NCBI RefSeq assembly: GCF_024172185.1
Contig: NZ_JAMZEC010000001.1
Location: 3,596,001-3,660,000 of the forward strand
DNA: 64,000 bases
Direction: 5' to 3'
Source of the DNA: Nonomuraea roseoviolacea subsp. carminata
Lineage (GTDB): Bacteria; Actinomycetota; Actinomycetes; Streptosporangiales; Streptosporangiaceae
Shown: positions 52,319 through 59,610 of the stretch, piece after piece
Layout: each line of letters starts with the position of its first letter
Position numbering within the stretch: the first letter of the stretch is position 1
Notes under the pieces: model-generated
What the model was told of the DNA's origin: nothing
Seen by the model: the letters and a program-made list of their open reading frames with translations, nothing else
Databases searched by the model: none
Program-made: the position numbers and the translations under genes

Positions 52319-52739
52319 GAGCTGTTTCTCAGAGCTGCTGACGGTGTGCTCTGGCGTGTCACTCCTGGCGTATGGGTTGTCAACTGCCGGCGGATTTACA
52401 GAACTTGTCGCGAACAGATGAGCCATGGCGCTTACTGCAACGGCAACGCTCCGTTGAATATCATGCAGCACCCGACGACACGCAGCGCTCCATGCCCCAC
52501 TGGCAGGGCATGGAGCGCTGCGTCATCACGAAATCGCCCGCCGCATCGCCGCTACGCCGTTGACTTCCCCCTCCTACGCCCGAACACCTGCGCTGCGCCC
52601 TCACAGCCCTCGTCTCTGGCGTCGGCCCGGCTTGCGCGACGTCCGAGATGGCATGGGAACGCCGGCCCGTACCGCACGCATACGAGCACATCAGCATCGG
52701 CGTCATCACCGAAGCCGGCGGAGCCGACTTCGCACGCGA
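52319..52739. other. Non-coding stretch with a strong hairpin
   Basis: I see no believable gene in this 421-bp interval of the remnant; the reading frames that cross it lack domain features. Its only clear structure is the perfect inverted repeat at 52480-52523. Confidence 0.55.
52480..52523. repeat. Perfect 18-bp inverted repeat
   Basis: The arms 52480-52497 and 52506-52523 are perfectly complementary (ACGCAGCGCTCCATGCCC and its complement), with an 8-bp centre. No T-tract follows on either strand. It may be a terminator, a regulator site or the scar of a deleted small transposon. Confidence 0.7.
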
Positions 52740-53213
52740 TCACTTCAGCAACGCGAGACGAGTCTTTATCTCCTCAGCTTCGCCGAGATTTTCGCTTATT
52801 ACAATCTCCCATCGAGTGCTGTCCAAGGCTTCAATCGCTACAAGAAGCTTCGAACACGAGTCCTTCTCGATGAGCTGACGTGATAGGTCTTGGGGAGAAT
52901 TCGCGGCCACAATCAGACAGTCATGGACTTGATTCAGCCCAGAAGCGAAACCAACCAGCTCGCGCCAACTCAGCTGGTATCCTGAATCCGAGGCTGCGAT
53001 GGAGTCTTCAAAAGACGGCATCGCCATCCCATTGGGCGCGATTCCGACACCCCAGAGCTCTAGCATGCTCCATGCCCACGCATTCTCGGGGAGCGCATTC
53101 AGGACATGACTGAGCTCGACAACGCCTCCGGTTGTCCTGTGCATAGGAATCACAACAGTGGACATTTCACCATTCCCAAGGATTTGGACAGCGCGCTCTT
53201 TGGTCCCGACCAT
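52740..53213 (-). CDS. Hypothetical cargo protein, lower GC
   Basis: Read from ATG 53213 (AAGGAA 6 nt upstream), the protein has 157 residues; the frame is open to 53309. It has alternating hydrophobic and acidic segments (AWSMLELWGVGIAPNGMAMPSFED, LVGFASGLNQVHDCLIVAANSPQDLS). No family is recognised. The DNA here is visibly poorer in G+C than its neighbours, with many A/T-ending codons, which fits recent acquisition. Its size and isolation resemble immunity-type proteins, but that is speculation. Confidence 0.6.
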   Translation of the reverse strand: MVGTKERAVQILGNGEMSTVVIPMHRTTGGVVELSHVLNALPENAWAWSMLELWGVGIAPNGMAMPSFEDSIAASDSGYQLSWRELVGFASGLNQVHDCLIVAANSPQDLSRQLIEKDSCSKLLVAIEALDSTRWEIVISENLGEAEEIKTRLALLK

Positions 53214-53499
53214 CGAGATTTCCTTGTATCGATGTGGCAGGTGCACGGTTCGAACTTGCGTAGGTTGGGCCGACGGTTTTACTGCTTGTGACTGCTTCCG
53301 AATTCGCATAGCTGCGTTGTCGGCCGTCGTGCCGCTCCCAGTAGCACCGTCTACGAACTCCAGAACGCGCGGCTAGCAACCCGGAGCCGGAGCCCCCGGC
53401 CGGAGACATATCTCGAAGAGCTGCCTTGGACGCGGCAGCGGCGTTCCGCGCTGATCGCGAGCAAAAGGGCCGTCCGTGGGGCGTTGAGAGATTTCGCCA

Positions 53500-53772
53500 C
53501 TAGGCCCTCCCGTTTCGCCACAGATGCCGTTCATCGAGAGTACCGAATCTCACTTTCCCACTGTCGAGGTCGACGAGGATGGGCCAGCAATCCAGGAGTC
53601 GCTGCCTCTCGTCGCGTGAGACGAGGTACTGAACAGAGTTGTACGGGGCGATGAGGAGGTTGTTACTTTCTCGGACTCGTCCCACATCTATGGCAAGAGG
53701 CGGTTCGCCGTCACGTCGGCTGCGTTCCAGGAAGGCAACCGCGAGTCGCAGGGCGTCCGTTCGCTCCAGCAT
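53500..53772 (-). CDS. YrhB/Imm35-like small protein
   Basis: From ATG 53772 (GGGAGA upstream) a 90-residue protein is read. Its pattern is DALRLAVAFLERSRRDGEPPLAI, RESNNLLIAPYNSVQYLVS, then PILVDLDSGKVRFGT. It matches the YrhB (immunity protein 35) family: a helix, then strands, then a Pro-Ile-x-Val-Asp-x-x-x-Gly turn. Such proteins neutralise polymorphic toxins or act as chaperones. The frame continues upstream, but that part is Arg-rich and not family-like. No toxin gene is adjacent. Confidence 0.65.
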   Translation of the reverse strand: MLERTDALRLAVAFLERSRRDGEPPLAIDVGRVRESNNLLIAPYNSVQYLVSRDERQRLLDCWPILVDLDSGKVRFGTLDERHLWRNGRA

Positions 53773-53934
53773 GTGTCTCCCATGGGTCCAGCTGATCCGA
53801 GGCGACCTTATGACGTGGGGGACTGCACTGCATCCCGCGCCTGTATCGATGTGACGGCCGATGAAGGGTTGGAGTCCGGCCAACACGATCACCAGCGGCG
53901 GCCCGAGTGACGGGGCGCGCGAGAACGGCCTACG

Positions 53935-53957
53935 GGCCGCACGCGCAGCGTGCGGCC
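53935..53957. repeat. Perfect 10-bp hairpin
   Basis: GGCCGCACGC and its complement are separated by 3 bases. It lies 160 bp upstream of the YrhB-like start, in sequence with no other feature. Confidence 0.5.
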
Positions 53958-54048
53958 TGCACGCTCGGGCCGCGCGGCGGCGCGTGTGCCGCCACCTTGA
54001 TCTCTGCGAGAACAATTCGGCAATGCGGCGCCGCGGCCGGGAAGTGGA

Positions 54049-54324
54049 TCATTCGAGCAGTTCTGGCCGGCGGCTCGCGAGGGCTCTGCGGGCCGCTACG
54101 AGTCGTTCGTGGAACTCTTCGGCAAGTGCTTCGCGGCGGTATCGCCGGCGTAGCACGCGGTCGAGGTCCGCGGCGCGGTTGAGGAGATCGGTCTAGGATC
54201 GGTGGTCGATGTCGAATGCGGCCATGCCGTCTGCTGCTGCGACGTCGAAGTCGCCGCGTCTGGCGTGGACAATGCCGAGATCTATGTGAGCGTCCGTAAC
54301 CCGCGTCTTCCGGCCTCGGTTCAC
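54049..54324 (-). pseudogene. Broken TPR/XRE-type regulator, C-terminal piece
   Basis: The minus-strand frame reads TDAHIDLGIVHARRGDFDVAAADGMAAFDIDHRS, a TAG at 54193-54195, then TDLLNRAADLDRVLRRRYRREALAEEFHERL...LLE-stop. The pattern matches the C-terminal TPR part of the helix-turn-helix regulators that many actinomycete integrative elements carry. The DNA-binding half is absent, replaced upstream by the repeat copy at 54360. The stop and missing part make it non-functional. The family call is moderate. Confidence 0.6.
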
Positions 54325-54359
54325 TGGCTCTTCTGCTCTGGCCTCGGCCTACCGGGCGG

Positions 54360-54412
54360 CCTGCGTGCTTGTGGGAAGGCGTCCGAGCGGAGCGAGGTCC
54401 TTCAGGGGTCGG
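54360..54412 (+). repeat. Dispersed intergenic repeat, copy 3
   Basis: The core GTCCGAGCGGAGCGAGGTCC is at 54381-54400, preceded by CCTGCGTGCTTGTGGGAAGGC and followed by TTCAGGGGTCGG. It matches copy 1 at 19 of 20 core bases. Confidence 0.7.
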
Positions 54413-54439
54413 GCCTGTGGCCCGACTGGAAGCAACGCC

Positions 54440-54556
54440 TGAGCCGGATGGCGCAAACGCCCCAAAGCGAAGCCCTATGCGCGAAGCGCCCCAAGGCGAA
54501 GCCGGCTCGCGCGATAGCGCCCCGAACGCGAAGCCCCGGGCGCGAAGCGCCCCCAG
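54440..54556. repeat. Cluster of GCGAAGC(G) direct repeats
   Basis: At least five units of GCGAAGC followed by C/G-rich spacers occur in this stretch, some as the palindrome GCGCGAAGCGC. It lies between copies 3 and 4 of the dispersed repeat and looks like a non-coding expansion. Confidence 0.6.
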
Positions 54557-54564
54557 GAAGGACA

Positions 54565-54594
54565 GTCCGAGCGGAGCGAGGGCCTTTGGCCAGG
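54565..54594 (+). repeat. Dispersed intergenic repeat, copy 4
   Basis: GTCCGAGCGGAGCGAG at 54565-54580 is followed by GGCCTTTGGCCAGGGG. It is the second copy within 200 bp and the most diverged on its left side. Confidence 0.65.
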
Positions 54595-54672
54595 GGCGGG
54601 AAGCAGACGGGCACCCACTCGGCGGGCCGGGGCCGAGGAACATGTAAGCGGTCATCTAAAACTCCAGGTCCA

Positions 54673-54956
54673 GGGACGGCTGCATCCACCGCGTCTGGGC
54701 CAAGGCACTCCGAGACGCCGATCTACCGAAGATCCACTTCCACGACCTCCGCCACACCGGCAACACCCTCACCGCCAGCGCCGGCGCCTCGATCCGCGAA
54801 CTGATGGCCCGCATGGGCCACTCCAACACCCGGGCCGCCCTCATCTACCAACACTCCACCGACGAGAGACAACGCGAGGTCGCCCGCAAGCTCGACGCCC
54901 TGGCACGCGGAGCCGGTGACAAGGACCCATCGGGCACGCAACGGGCACGGCCCTGA
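54673..54956 (+). pseudogene. Tyrosine-recombinase integrase, C-terminal fragment
   Basis: The frame opens after a TAA at 54657 and reads RDGCIHRVWAKALRDADLPKIHF, HDLRHTGNTLTASAG, MARMGHSNTRAALIYQHST, ending RARP. The catalytic H-x-x-R (HDLRH), second His (GHSN) and Tyr (YQH) of the catalytic domain are present. The N-terminal core-binding part and first catalytic Arg are missing and no start is available. It is adjacent to the tRNA-Ala 3' end, the normal place for such an int gene. Confidence 0.88.
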
Positions 54957-54976
54957 AAACAGCCCCTACAAAGATC

Positions 54977-55005
54977 GAAAGCCCAGGCCATTGACCTGGG
55001 CTTTC
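54977..55005 (-). terminator. tRNA-Ala transcript terminator
   Basis: A perfect 11-bp stem (GAAAGCCCAGG with its complement), a 7-nt loop and T-rich sequence on the minus strand lie 8 bp after the tRNA 3' end. It is a typical Rho-independent end for the tRNA. Confidence 0.85.
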
Positions 55006-55012
55006 GTATGGG

Positions 55013-55085
55013 TGGAGCCTAGGAGATTCGAACTCCTGACATCCTGCTTGCAAAGCAGGCGCTCTGCCAGCTGAGCTAAGGCCCC
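55013..55085 (-). tRNA. tRNA-Ala(TGC)
   Basis: The 73-nt cloverleaf has acceptor GGGGCCT/AGGCTCC with discriminator A, D arm with AGCTCAGCTGG and anticodon stem CCTGC/GCAGG with loop TTTGCAA (anticodon TGC). The T arm is AGGAG-TTCGAAT-CTCCT. CCA is not encoded. It is intact despite serving as the integration target, since the element restores the 3' half. Confidence 0.97.
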
Positions 55086-55100
55086 TTCGACGAAGATAGC

Positions 55101-55817
55101 TTACCGGCCCGGCGTCCCTATGTGGTGCGTGGTCACGTCCGAGCTGAGGACGAGGCTGGGGAAGTCGGCGATCGTGTCGAGGATGTGGGTGGCGCCGCCC
55201 TTGAGGAGGCGTTCGCGGCTGTGGACGCCCGCCACGATCGAGGCGCCCGCGCGGCGGCCGGAGAGCATGTCGCTCTCGGAGTCGCCGATGACGGCGACCT
55301 GGCGGACGTCCTCGATGCCGAGCCGGAGCACGGCGTGCAGGATCATGTCGGGCCAGGGGCGGCCGCGGCCGCCGGCGTCCTCGGGGGAGATGGCGAGGTC
55401 GATCTTGTCGTCCCAGCCGAGCACGCTGAGGATGCGGCTCAGGGTGGTACGGCTGAAGCCCGTGACGAGGGCGAGGCGGAGACCGGAGCCGCGGAGTTTG
55501 TCGAGGACCTCGACGACTCCGGGCATGGGTACGAGGCCGGCCCGCTCCAGGGCGCCCTCGTAGGAGCGCTCGAAGGTCAGGTTGGCGGCCTGTGCCTGGG
55601 CTTCGTTGTCGGGGAAGATCCCTCGGAAGACATCGATCTTGGGGCAGCCCCGGGACCGGTGTACGTGCACCATGGCGCGCGCGTACGCTCCGGTCCCGGG
55701 GACGATGCCCTGGGTGGCGATCGCCTCAGCGAAGGCGCGCTCCACCATGGCGATGTCACCTACTGTTGTGCCCGCCAGGTCGAGGCACGCCAGTCTGATG
55801 GGGACGACGTCGCTCAT
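55101..55817 (-). CDS. Phosphonatase-like HAD hydrolase
   Basis: The 238-residue HAD protein has motif I LACLDLAGTTVGD, typical of the phosphonatase-like subgroup (Asp-Leu-Ala-Gly-Thr-Thr). The cap domain covers residues ~20-95. LALVTGFSRTTLSRIL is motif II, GRGRPWPDM the motif III region and VAVIGDSESDM motif IV. Substrate in this subgroup is often unknown; phosphonoacetaldehyde is one case. It starts 16 bp upstream of the tRNA-Ala gene end on the same strand. Confidence 0.88.
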   Translation of the reverse strand: MSDVVPIRLACLDLAGTTVGDIAMVERAFAEAIATQGIVPGTGAYARAMVHVHRSRGCPKIDVFRGIFPDNEAQAQAANLTFERSYEGALERAGLVPMPGVVEVLDKLRGSGLRLALVTGFSRTTLSRILSVLGWDDKIDLAISPEDAGGRGRPWPDMILHAVLRLGIEDVRQVAVIGDSESDMLSGRRAGASIVAGVHSRERLLKGGATHILDTIADFPSLVLSSDVTTHHIGTPGR

Positions 55818-55833
55818 CGCCTCGCCAGGTCGG

Positions 55834-55953
55834 TTAGTTCTCGCTGCCGGTGGCCTCGGTCCACAGATCGAGCTCGGCGCGGTCAGCCTGCACCTTGCGC
55901 CAGATCAGCAATCCCCCAAGGGCGACCAGCGCCAGAACAACCAGCTTCTTCAC
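55834..55953 (-). CDS. DLW-39 family protein
   Basis: The 39-residue protein has one membrane helix (KLVVLALVALGGLLIWRK) and the tail QADRAELDLWTEATGSEN, which carries the DLW motif that names this actinobacterial family. Length is exactly 39. GTG 55953 is the start. In related actinomycetes DLW-39 lies near tRNA-Ile/tRNA-Ala after gyrA, which agrees with the tRNA-Ala at 55013. Function unknown. Confidence 0.92.
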   Translation of the reverse strand: MKKLVVLALVALGGLLIWRKVQADRAELDLWTEATGSEN

Positions 55954-56318
55954 GGTGTGACCCCACTTCTTCGACGGCCTCACCTGCCGGGGTGAGACCC
56001 AACGGTTGACATGCAGCCTAGCAAGGGATCGCCGCGGTCCCTGTGTTGCGCACGAACCAGATGTACGGATTGTGCGAGGCGGGGCCGACCCGGCGCAGGT
56101 GAGACCCGCCTTACCCCTCCCATCTTGGACAATGATCGGATCTGGCGGGGGCATGGCGCGCGGGTTTTCCCATGTTCTCCGTCACATCGTTTCCCACACC
56201 GTTTCTCCCAGGGTCCCCCCTGATCCTCCCGTGGTCCCCGCTGAACGCCGTCTCACCGCCGGCGCCTCCGGCCACGCGCCGTCACACCGTTCCTCCCGGC
56301 GCCCCCGGCCACGCGCCG
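55954..56318. other. Gap without recognised features
   Basis: The 365 bp between DLW-39 and the MFS gene, all minus strand, hold no gene or RNA that I can support. A TTGACA lies on the plus strand near 56006, but no matching -10 follows. The minus-strand promoter of DLW-39 must lie here. Confidence 0.45.
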
Positions 56319-57557
56319 TCACTCCGGCAGCGCCGCTCCGTCCGCCGGTACCGCTCCGTCCGTCAGTGCCGTCCGTCGTCGAGCCCACCGTACGGCCGGC
56401 GGCATCGCCGCCCCCGCCCCCACGAACACCAGCCCGAGGACGATCCACCCCGAAGTACCCCACCCCATCACCAGCGTCGTCAGCAGCGCCGGTCCGAGCA
56501 TGCGGGCCACCGCCGTGCCGCTGCCGAAGAACCCCTGGTACTGCCCCTGCTTGTCCTCCGGGGCCAGCGAGAAGCTGATCTCCCAGGAGCCCGAGGCCAG
56601 CAGCAGCTCGGCCGTCACCTGGAGCGCCACCCCGGCCAGCAACACCGCCACGGCCGTCCAGGGGGACGAGCCGAAGGCCGACAGCGCGAACACCGCGCAG
56701 GCCCCGAGCATGACCAGTCCGGCCAGCCGTACCGCGGAGGAGGCGTCGGCCAGGCCGCGGATCCGCCCGGCGACGCGTACCTGGAACAGCACCACCCCGG
56801 CCGTGTTGACCAGCAGCAGCGCGGACACCGACCAGGTCGGGGCGGCGGTGCGCTGCGCGATCCACAGCGGGACGATCAGGCTGAGCATCGGCATGTACAA
56901 CAGCATGACCGTGTTGATCAGCGTGACCAGCGCGTACGGCCGGTCGCGCAGCACCGCCAGCCGAGGGCCGGCCACCACCGGTGCGGGAGGCACGGCAGGC
57001 AGCCGGAGCAGTACCAGGGCGGCGGCCACGAAGCAGGCGGCGTCCACCAGCAGCACCGTCAGGTACGCCTCCCGGACGTTCAGGTGCAGGGCGAGCCCGC
57101 CGAGCGCGGCCCCGATCGCGAGCCCGGCGTTGTGCGCGGACTGGAGCGCCGCGCGGGTCCGGGTCCGGCTCGTCGCCTCGACGAGGCCGGCGAGCAGGGC
57201 CTGGCGGGCGGCCGACAGGCCGGTCTGCGCCGCCCCGTACGCGCAGGCGACCACCACGAACGGCGCGAACGACCGGACCAGGACGAACGAGGCGACCGCC
57301 ACGGCGGTGGCGAGGGCCAGGAGCACGGCGACGCCGCGCGGGCCGCGCCGGTCGGCCAGGTGGCCGAGCGGGACCCCGGCCACCGCGCCGACCGCCCAGC
57401 CGAGCGTGAGCCCCACGCCGACCTGCGCGGGCGACATGCCGACGACGCCGGTGAAGTACAGGGCCGAGGTGACGATGTACGCGCCGTCGCCGGTCGAGGC
57501 GATGAGCTGGGCGGCGGTGAGAACCCTGAGGTCGGGTCGTGGTCGCACCAAGGTCAC
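56319..57557 (-). CDS. MFS transporter (drug-exporter type)
   Basis: From GTG 57557 the protein has 412 residues and about 12 membrane helices. GVPLGHLADRRGPRGVAVLLALAT (split over residues ~55-78) is the loop 2-3 signature. A late loop has LAPEDKQGQYQGFFGSG, a motif of this exporter group. The frame is open to 57704, but the added 49 residues only translate the 36-bp direct repeat and are rejected. It ends far from DLW-39. Substrate unknown. Confidence 0.85.
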   Translation of the reverse strand: MTLVRPRPDLRVLTAAQLIASTGDGAYIVTSALYFTGVVGMSPAQVGVGLTLGWAVGAVAGVPLGHLADRRGPRGVAVLLALATAVAVASFVLVRSFAPFVVVACAYGAAQTGLSAARQALLAGLVEATSRTRTRAALQSAHNAGLAIGAALGGLALHLNVREAYLTVLLVDAACFVAAALVLLRLPAVPPAPVVAGPRLAVLRDRPYALVTLINTVMLLYMPMLSLIVPLWIAQRTAAPTWSVSALLLVNTAGVVLFQVRVAGRIRGLADASSAVRLAGLVMLGACAVFALSAFGSSPWTAVAVLLAGVALQVTAELLLASGSWEISFSLAPEDKQGQYQGFFGSGTAVARMLGPALLTTLVMGWGTSGWIVLGLVFVGAGAAMPPAVRWARRRTALTDGAVPADGAALPE

Positions 57558-57570
57558 GGCTCCAGGGTGG

Positions 57571-57690
57571 GCGGAGGTCGGGAGGTCCCTGCGGGCGGAG
57601 GTCCGAAGGTCCCACCGGGCGGAGGACCCGACTTTCCGGCGGGCGAAGGAGCGGGCGGACGTCGGGAGGTCCCTGCGGGCGGAGGTCCGG
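57571..57690. repeat. Two 36-bp direct repeats upstream of MFS gene
   Basis: The unit at 57571-57606 recurs at 57655-57690 with two mismatches, 84 bp apart. Both contain GTCGGGAGGTCCCTGCGGGC. They occupy the MFS leader, between its start and the end of the AhpD-like gene. Confidence 0.75.
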
Positions 57691-57707
57691 GGGGCCGGGC
57701 GCACGGG

Positions 57708-58157
57708 TCAGCCCTTGTACGACTCGGGGGTCATGCGGGTGGCCACGCCCATGCGGTTCCAGGCGTTGATCGTGGCCACGGCGACCACCAGCGCCGCGAG
57801 CTCCTGCTCGTCGAAGTGCCGGGCGGCCTCGTCCCAGATCTCGTCGGTGACGTCGTGCGTGGACAGGCGGGTGGCGGCCTCGGTGAAGGCGAGCGCGGCG
57901 CGTTCGCGGTCGTCGAAGAAGGGCGCCTCGCGCCACACGGCGACGGCGTGCAGGCGGGTGTGGCTCTCGCCGGCCTGCAGGGCGTCGGAGCTGTGCATGT
58001 CCACGCAGTACACGCATCCGTTGATCTGGCTGGCGCGCAGCCGGACGAGCTCCAGCAGCGGCGCGGGCAGGGTGCTCTGCGTGACGAAGCGGTCGAGGCC
58101 GGCCATCGCGCGGTACGCCTCTCCGGCGAGGGCGCCGAGGTTCATGCGTTCGGTCAT
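57708..58157 (-). CDS. AhpD-like carboxymuconolactone decarboxylase family protein
   Basis: The 149-residue protein is an AhpD-type helical fold with the redox motif CVYCVDMHS (CxxC plus His) at residues 49-57. ALAFTEAATRLS follows, then ALVVAVATINAWNRMGVATRM. Such proteins reduce peroxides or act in alkylperoxidase systems. ATG 58157 is chosen. It is divergent from a PdxR/MocR regulator, which may control it. Confidence 0.92.
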   Translation of the reverse strand: MTERMNLGALAGEAYRAMAGLDRFVTQSTLPAPLLELVRLRASQINGCVYCVDMHSSDALQAGESHTRLHAVAVWREAPFFDDRERAALAFTEAATRLSTHDVTDEIWDEAARHFDEQELAALVVAVATINAWNRMGVATRMTPESYKG

Positions 58158-58227
58158 AACCCCAGACCCTAAAACCCACTTTGTCCTGATATAAGCTCCA
58201 ATTTTCGGTGATTTGATTGGGCCAAGA

Positions 58228-59610
58228 GTGGACGTCCACATCACGCTCACCGGCCGGGGCGACCTGGCCGCACAGGTCTACCGGCAGCTCCTGGAGGCCG
58301 TGCTCGACGGCCGTCTGCGCTCCGGGGAGCGCCTGCCGCCGACCAGGGAGCTGGCGCGCCGCCTGGAGATCTCCCGCAACACCGTCGCCGTGGCCTACGA
58401 CCGGCTCGTCGCCGACGGCTTCCTGGTGGGGCGGGCCGGCGCGGGCACGTTCGTGTCGGCGGAGCCCGTGCGCGGCCGGGCCGCGCCCCGCGGCGTGGTG
58501 CTGCCGCGCGCCCTGTGGCGCTCCATGCCGCCGGCCGCGACGCCCATGTCCCCCGCACGGTACGACTTCCGGGCCGGGGTGCCGGATCCCCTGCTGTTCC
58601 CGATGGAGAGCTGGCGCAGGCTGGTGGCCAGGGAGCTGCGCGTCAGCGCGATCACCCCGGGCTACGGCGACCCGGCGGGCCACGAGGGGCTGCGCGAGGC
58701 GATCTCGCGGCACATCGGCGTCAGCCGTTCCGTACGGGCGGGCGCCGAGGACGTGCTGATCACCAACGGCGCGCAGCAGGCGCTCGACCTCGTCGGACGG
58801 GTGCTGGTCGAGCCGGGAGCGTGCGTGGCGGTCGAGGAGCCGGGCTACCCGCCGGCCCGGCTGCTGTTCCGCTCGCTCGGCGCCCGGGTCGTCGGCGTGC
58901 CGGTGGACGGCGAGGGCATCGACGTCTCGGCCATCCCGAACGGGGTTCGGCTCGTGTACGTGACGCCGTCCCACCAGTTCCCGCTCGGCACACCCATGTC
59001 GCTGGCGCGGCGCACGGCGCTGCTGGCGTGGGCCGAACGGCGCCGCGCGGTGGTGATCGAGGACGACTACGACAGCGAGTTCCGCTTCGGCGACCGCCCG
59101 CTGGAGCCGTTGCAGAGCCTCGACCGCGCGGGCCGGGTGGTGTACGTGGGCTCGTTCTCCAAGACCCTGCTGCCGGCGCTGCGGCTGGGCTTCCTGGTCG
59201 CGCCGGCCTCCCTGGCCGCGGCGCTGCGCGCCGCCAAGCAGCTCACCGACTGGCACGGGTCGCTGCCCACGCAGGCCGCGCTGGCCCGCTTCATCGACGA
59301 GGGGCTGCTGGCCCGCCACATCAGGAAGGCGACCCGCGAGTACGCCGCCCGCCATGCGCTCATCAGCGCCGCGCTGGAGCGCGACGAGCGGCTGCGCCCG
59401 GTGCCGTCGGTCGCGGGGCTGCACCTCTGCGCCCGGCTCTCCCCCGGCGTGTCGGTACGGCCGGCGCCCGGCCTGGCGGTGGAACGGCTGGAGGCGTACT
59501 GCGACGGGACCCCCGCGCTGTCCGGGCTGGTCCTGGGCTACGGCGCGATCCGGCAGCCGGACATCCCCGCCGGCCTGCGCCTGCTCCAAGAGTCGATCGC
59601 GAACGGCTAG
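58228..59610 (+). CDS. PdxR/MocR-family regulator (GntR HTH + aminotransferase)
   Basis: From GTG 58228 the protein has 460 residues. A GntR winged helix lies at about 10-75: VYRQLLEAVLDGRLRSGERL, then TRELARRLEISRNTVAVAYDRL. An aminotransferase-like domain follows, with the PLP-binding Lys in VYVGSFSKTLLPALRLG and the Asp in VIEDDYDSEFRF. The fold binds PLP as an effector. A TTG 15 bp earlier is also possible. It is divergent from the AhpD-like gene. Direct repeats in the 70-bp gap are not clear, so the operator is unassigned. Confidence 0.92.
   Translation: MDVHITLTGRGDLAAQVYRQLLEAVLDGRLRSGERLPPTRELARRLEISRNTVAVAYDRLVADGFLVGRAGAGTFVSAEPVRGRAAPRGVVLPRALWRSMPPAATPMSPARYDFRAGVPDPLLFPMESWRRLVARELRVSAITPGYGDPAGHEGLREAISRHIGVSRSVRAGAEDVLITNGAQQALDLVGRVLVEPGACVAVEEPGYPPARLLFRSLGARVVGVPVDGEGIDVSAIPNGVRLVYVTPSHQFPLGTPMSLARRTALLAWAERRRAVVIEDDYDSEFRFGDRPLEPLQSLDRAGRVVYVGSFSKTLLPALRLGFLVAPASLAAALRAAKQLTDWHGSLPTQAALARFIDEGLLARHIRKATREYAARHALISAALERDERLRPVPSVAGLHLCARLSPGVSVRPAPGLAVERLEAYCDGTPALSGLVLGYGAIRQPDIPAGLRLLQESIANG

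Larger units (their letters stand above)
51120..55052. mobile_element. Remnant of a tRNA-Ala-integrated element
   Basis: The segment is bounded by direct copies of the tRNA-Ala 3' half: 51120-51151 and, inside the intact tRNA, 55023-55054. They are identical over 24 bp (51126-51149 and 55029-55052). A tyrosine-recombinase C-terminal fragment lies beside the tRNA 3' end, as in AICE/pSAM2-type elements. Inside are a DHFR-like gene, two small genes with lower GC, a broken regulator fragment and repeats. No replication or transfer genes remain, so it is a remnant of about 3.9 kb. The boundary is seen; element class is inference. Confidence 0.75.

Noticed and set aside
52346..52873. A 175-codon plus-strand frame in the integrated remnant
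   Set aside because: It spans the perfect inverted repeat and is Ser/Arg/Pro-rich. The minus-strand gene at 52740-53213 is better supported.
54202..54804. A 200-codon plus-strand frame before the integrase
   Set aside because: It consists of repeat-derived residues and overlaps the integrase fragment in another frame, whose catalytic motifs are clear.
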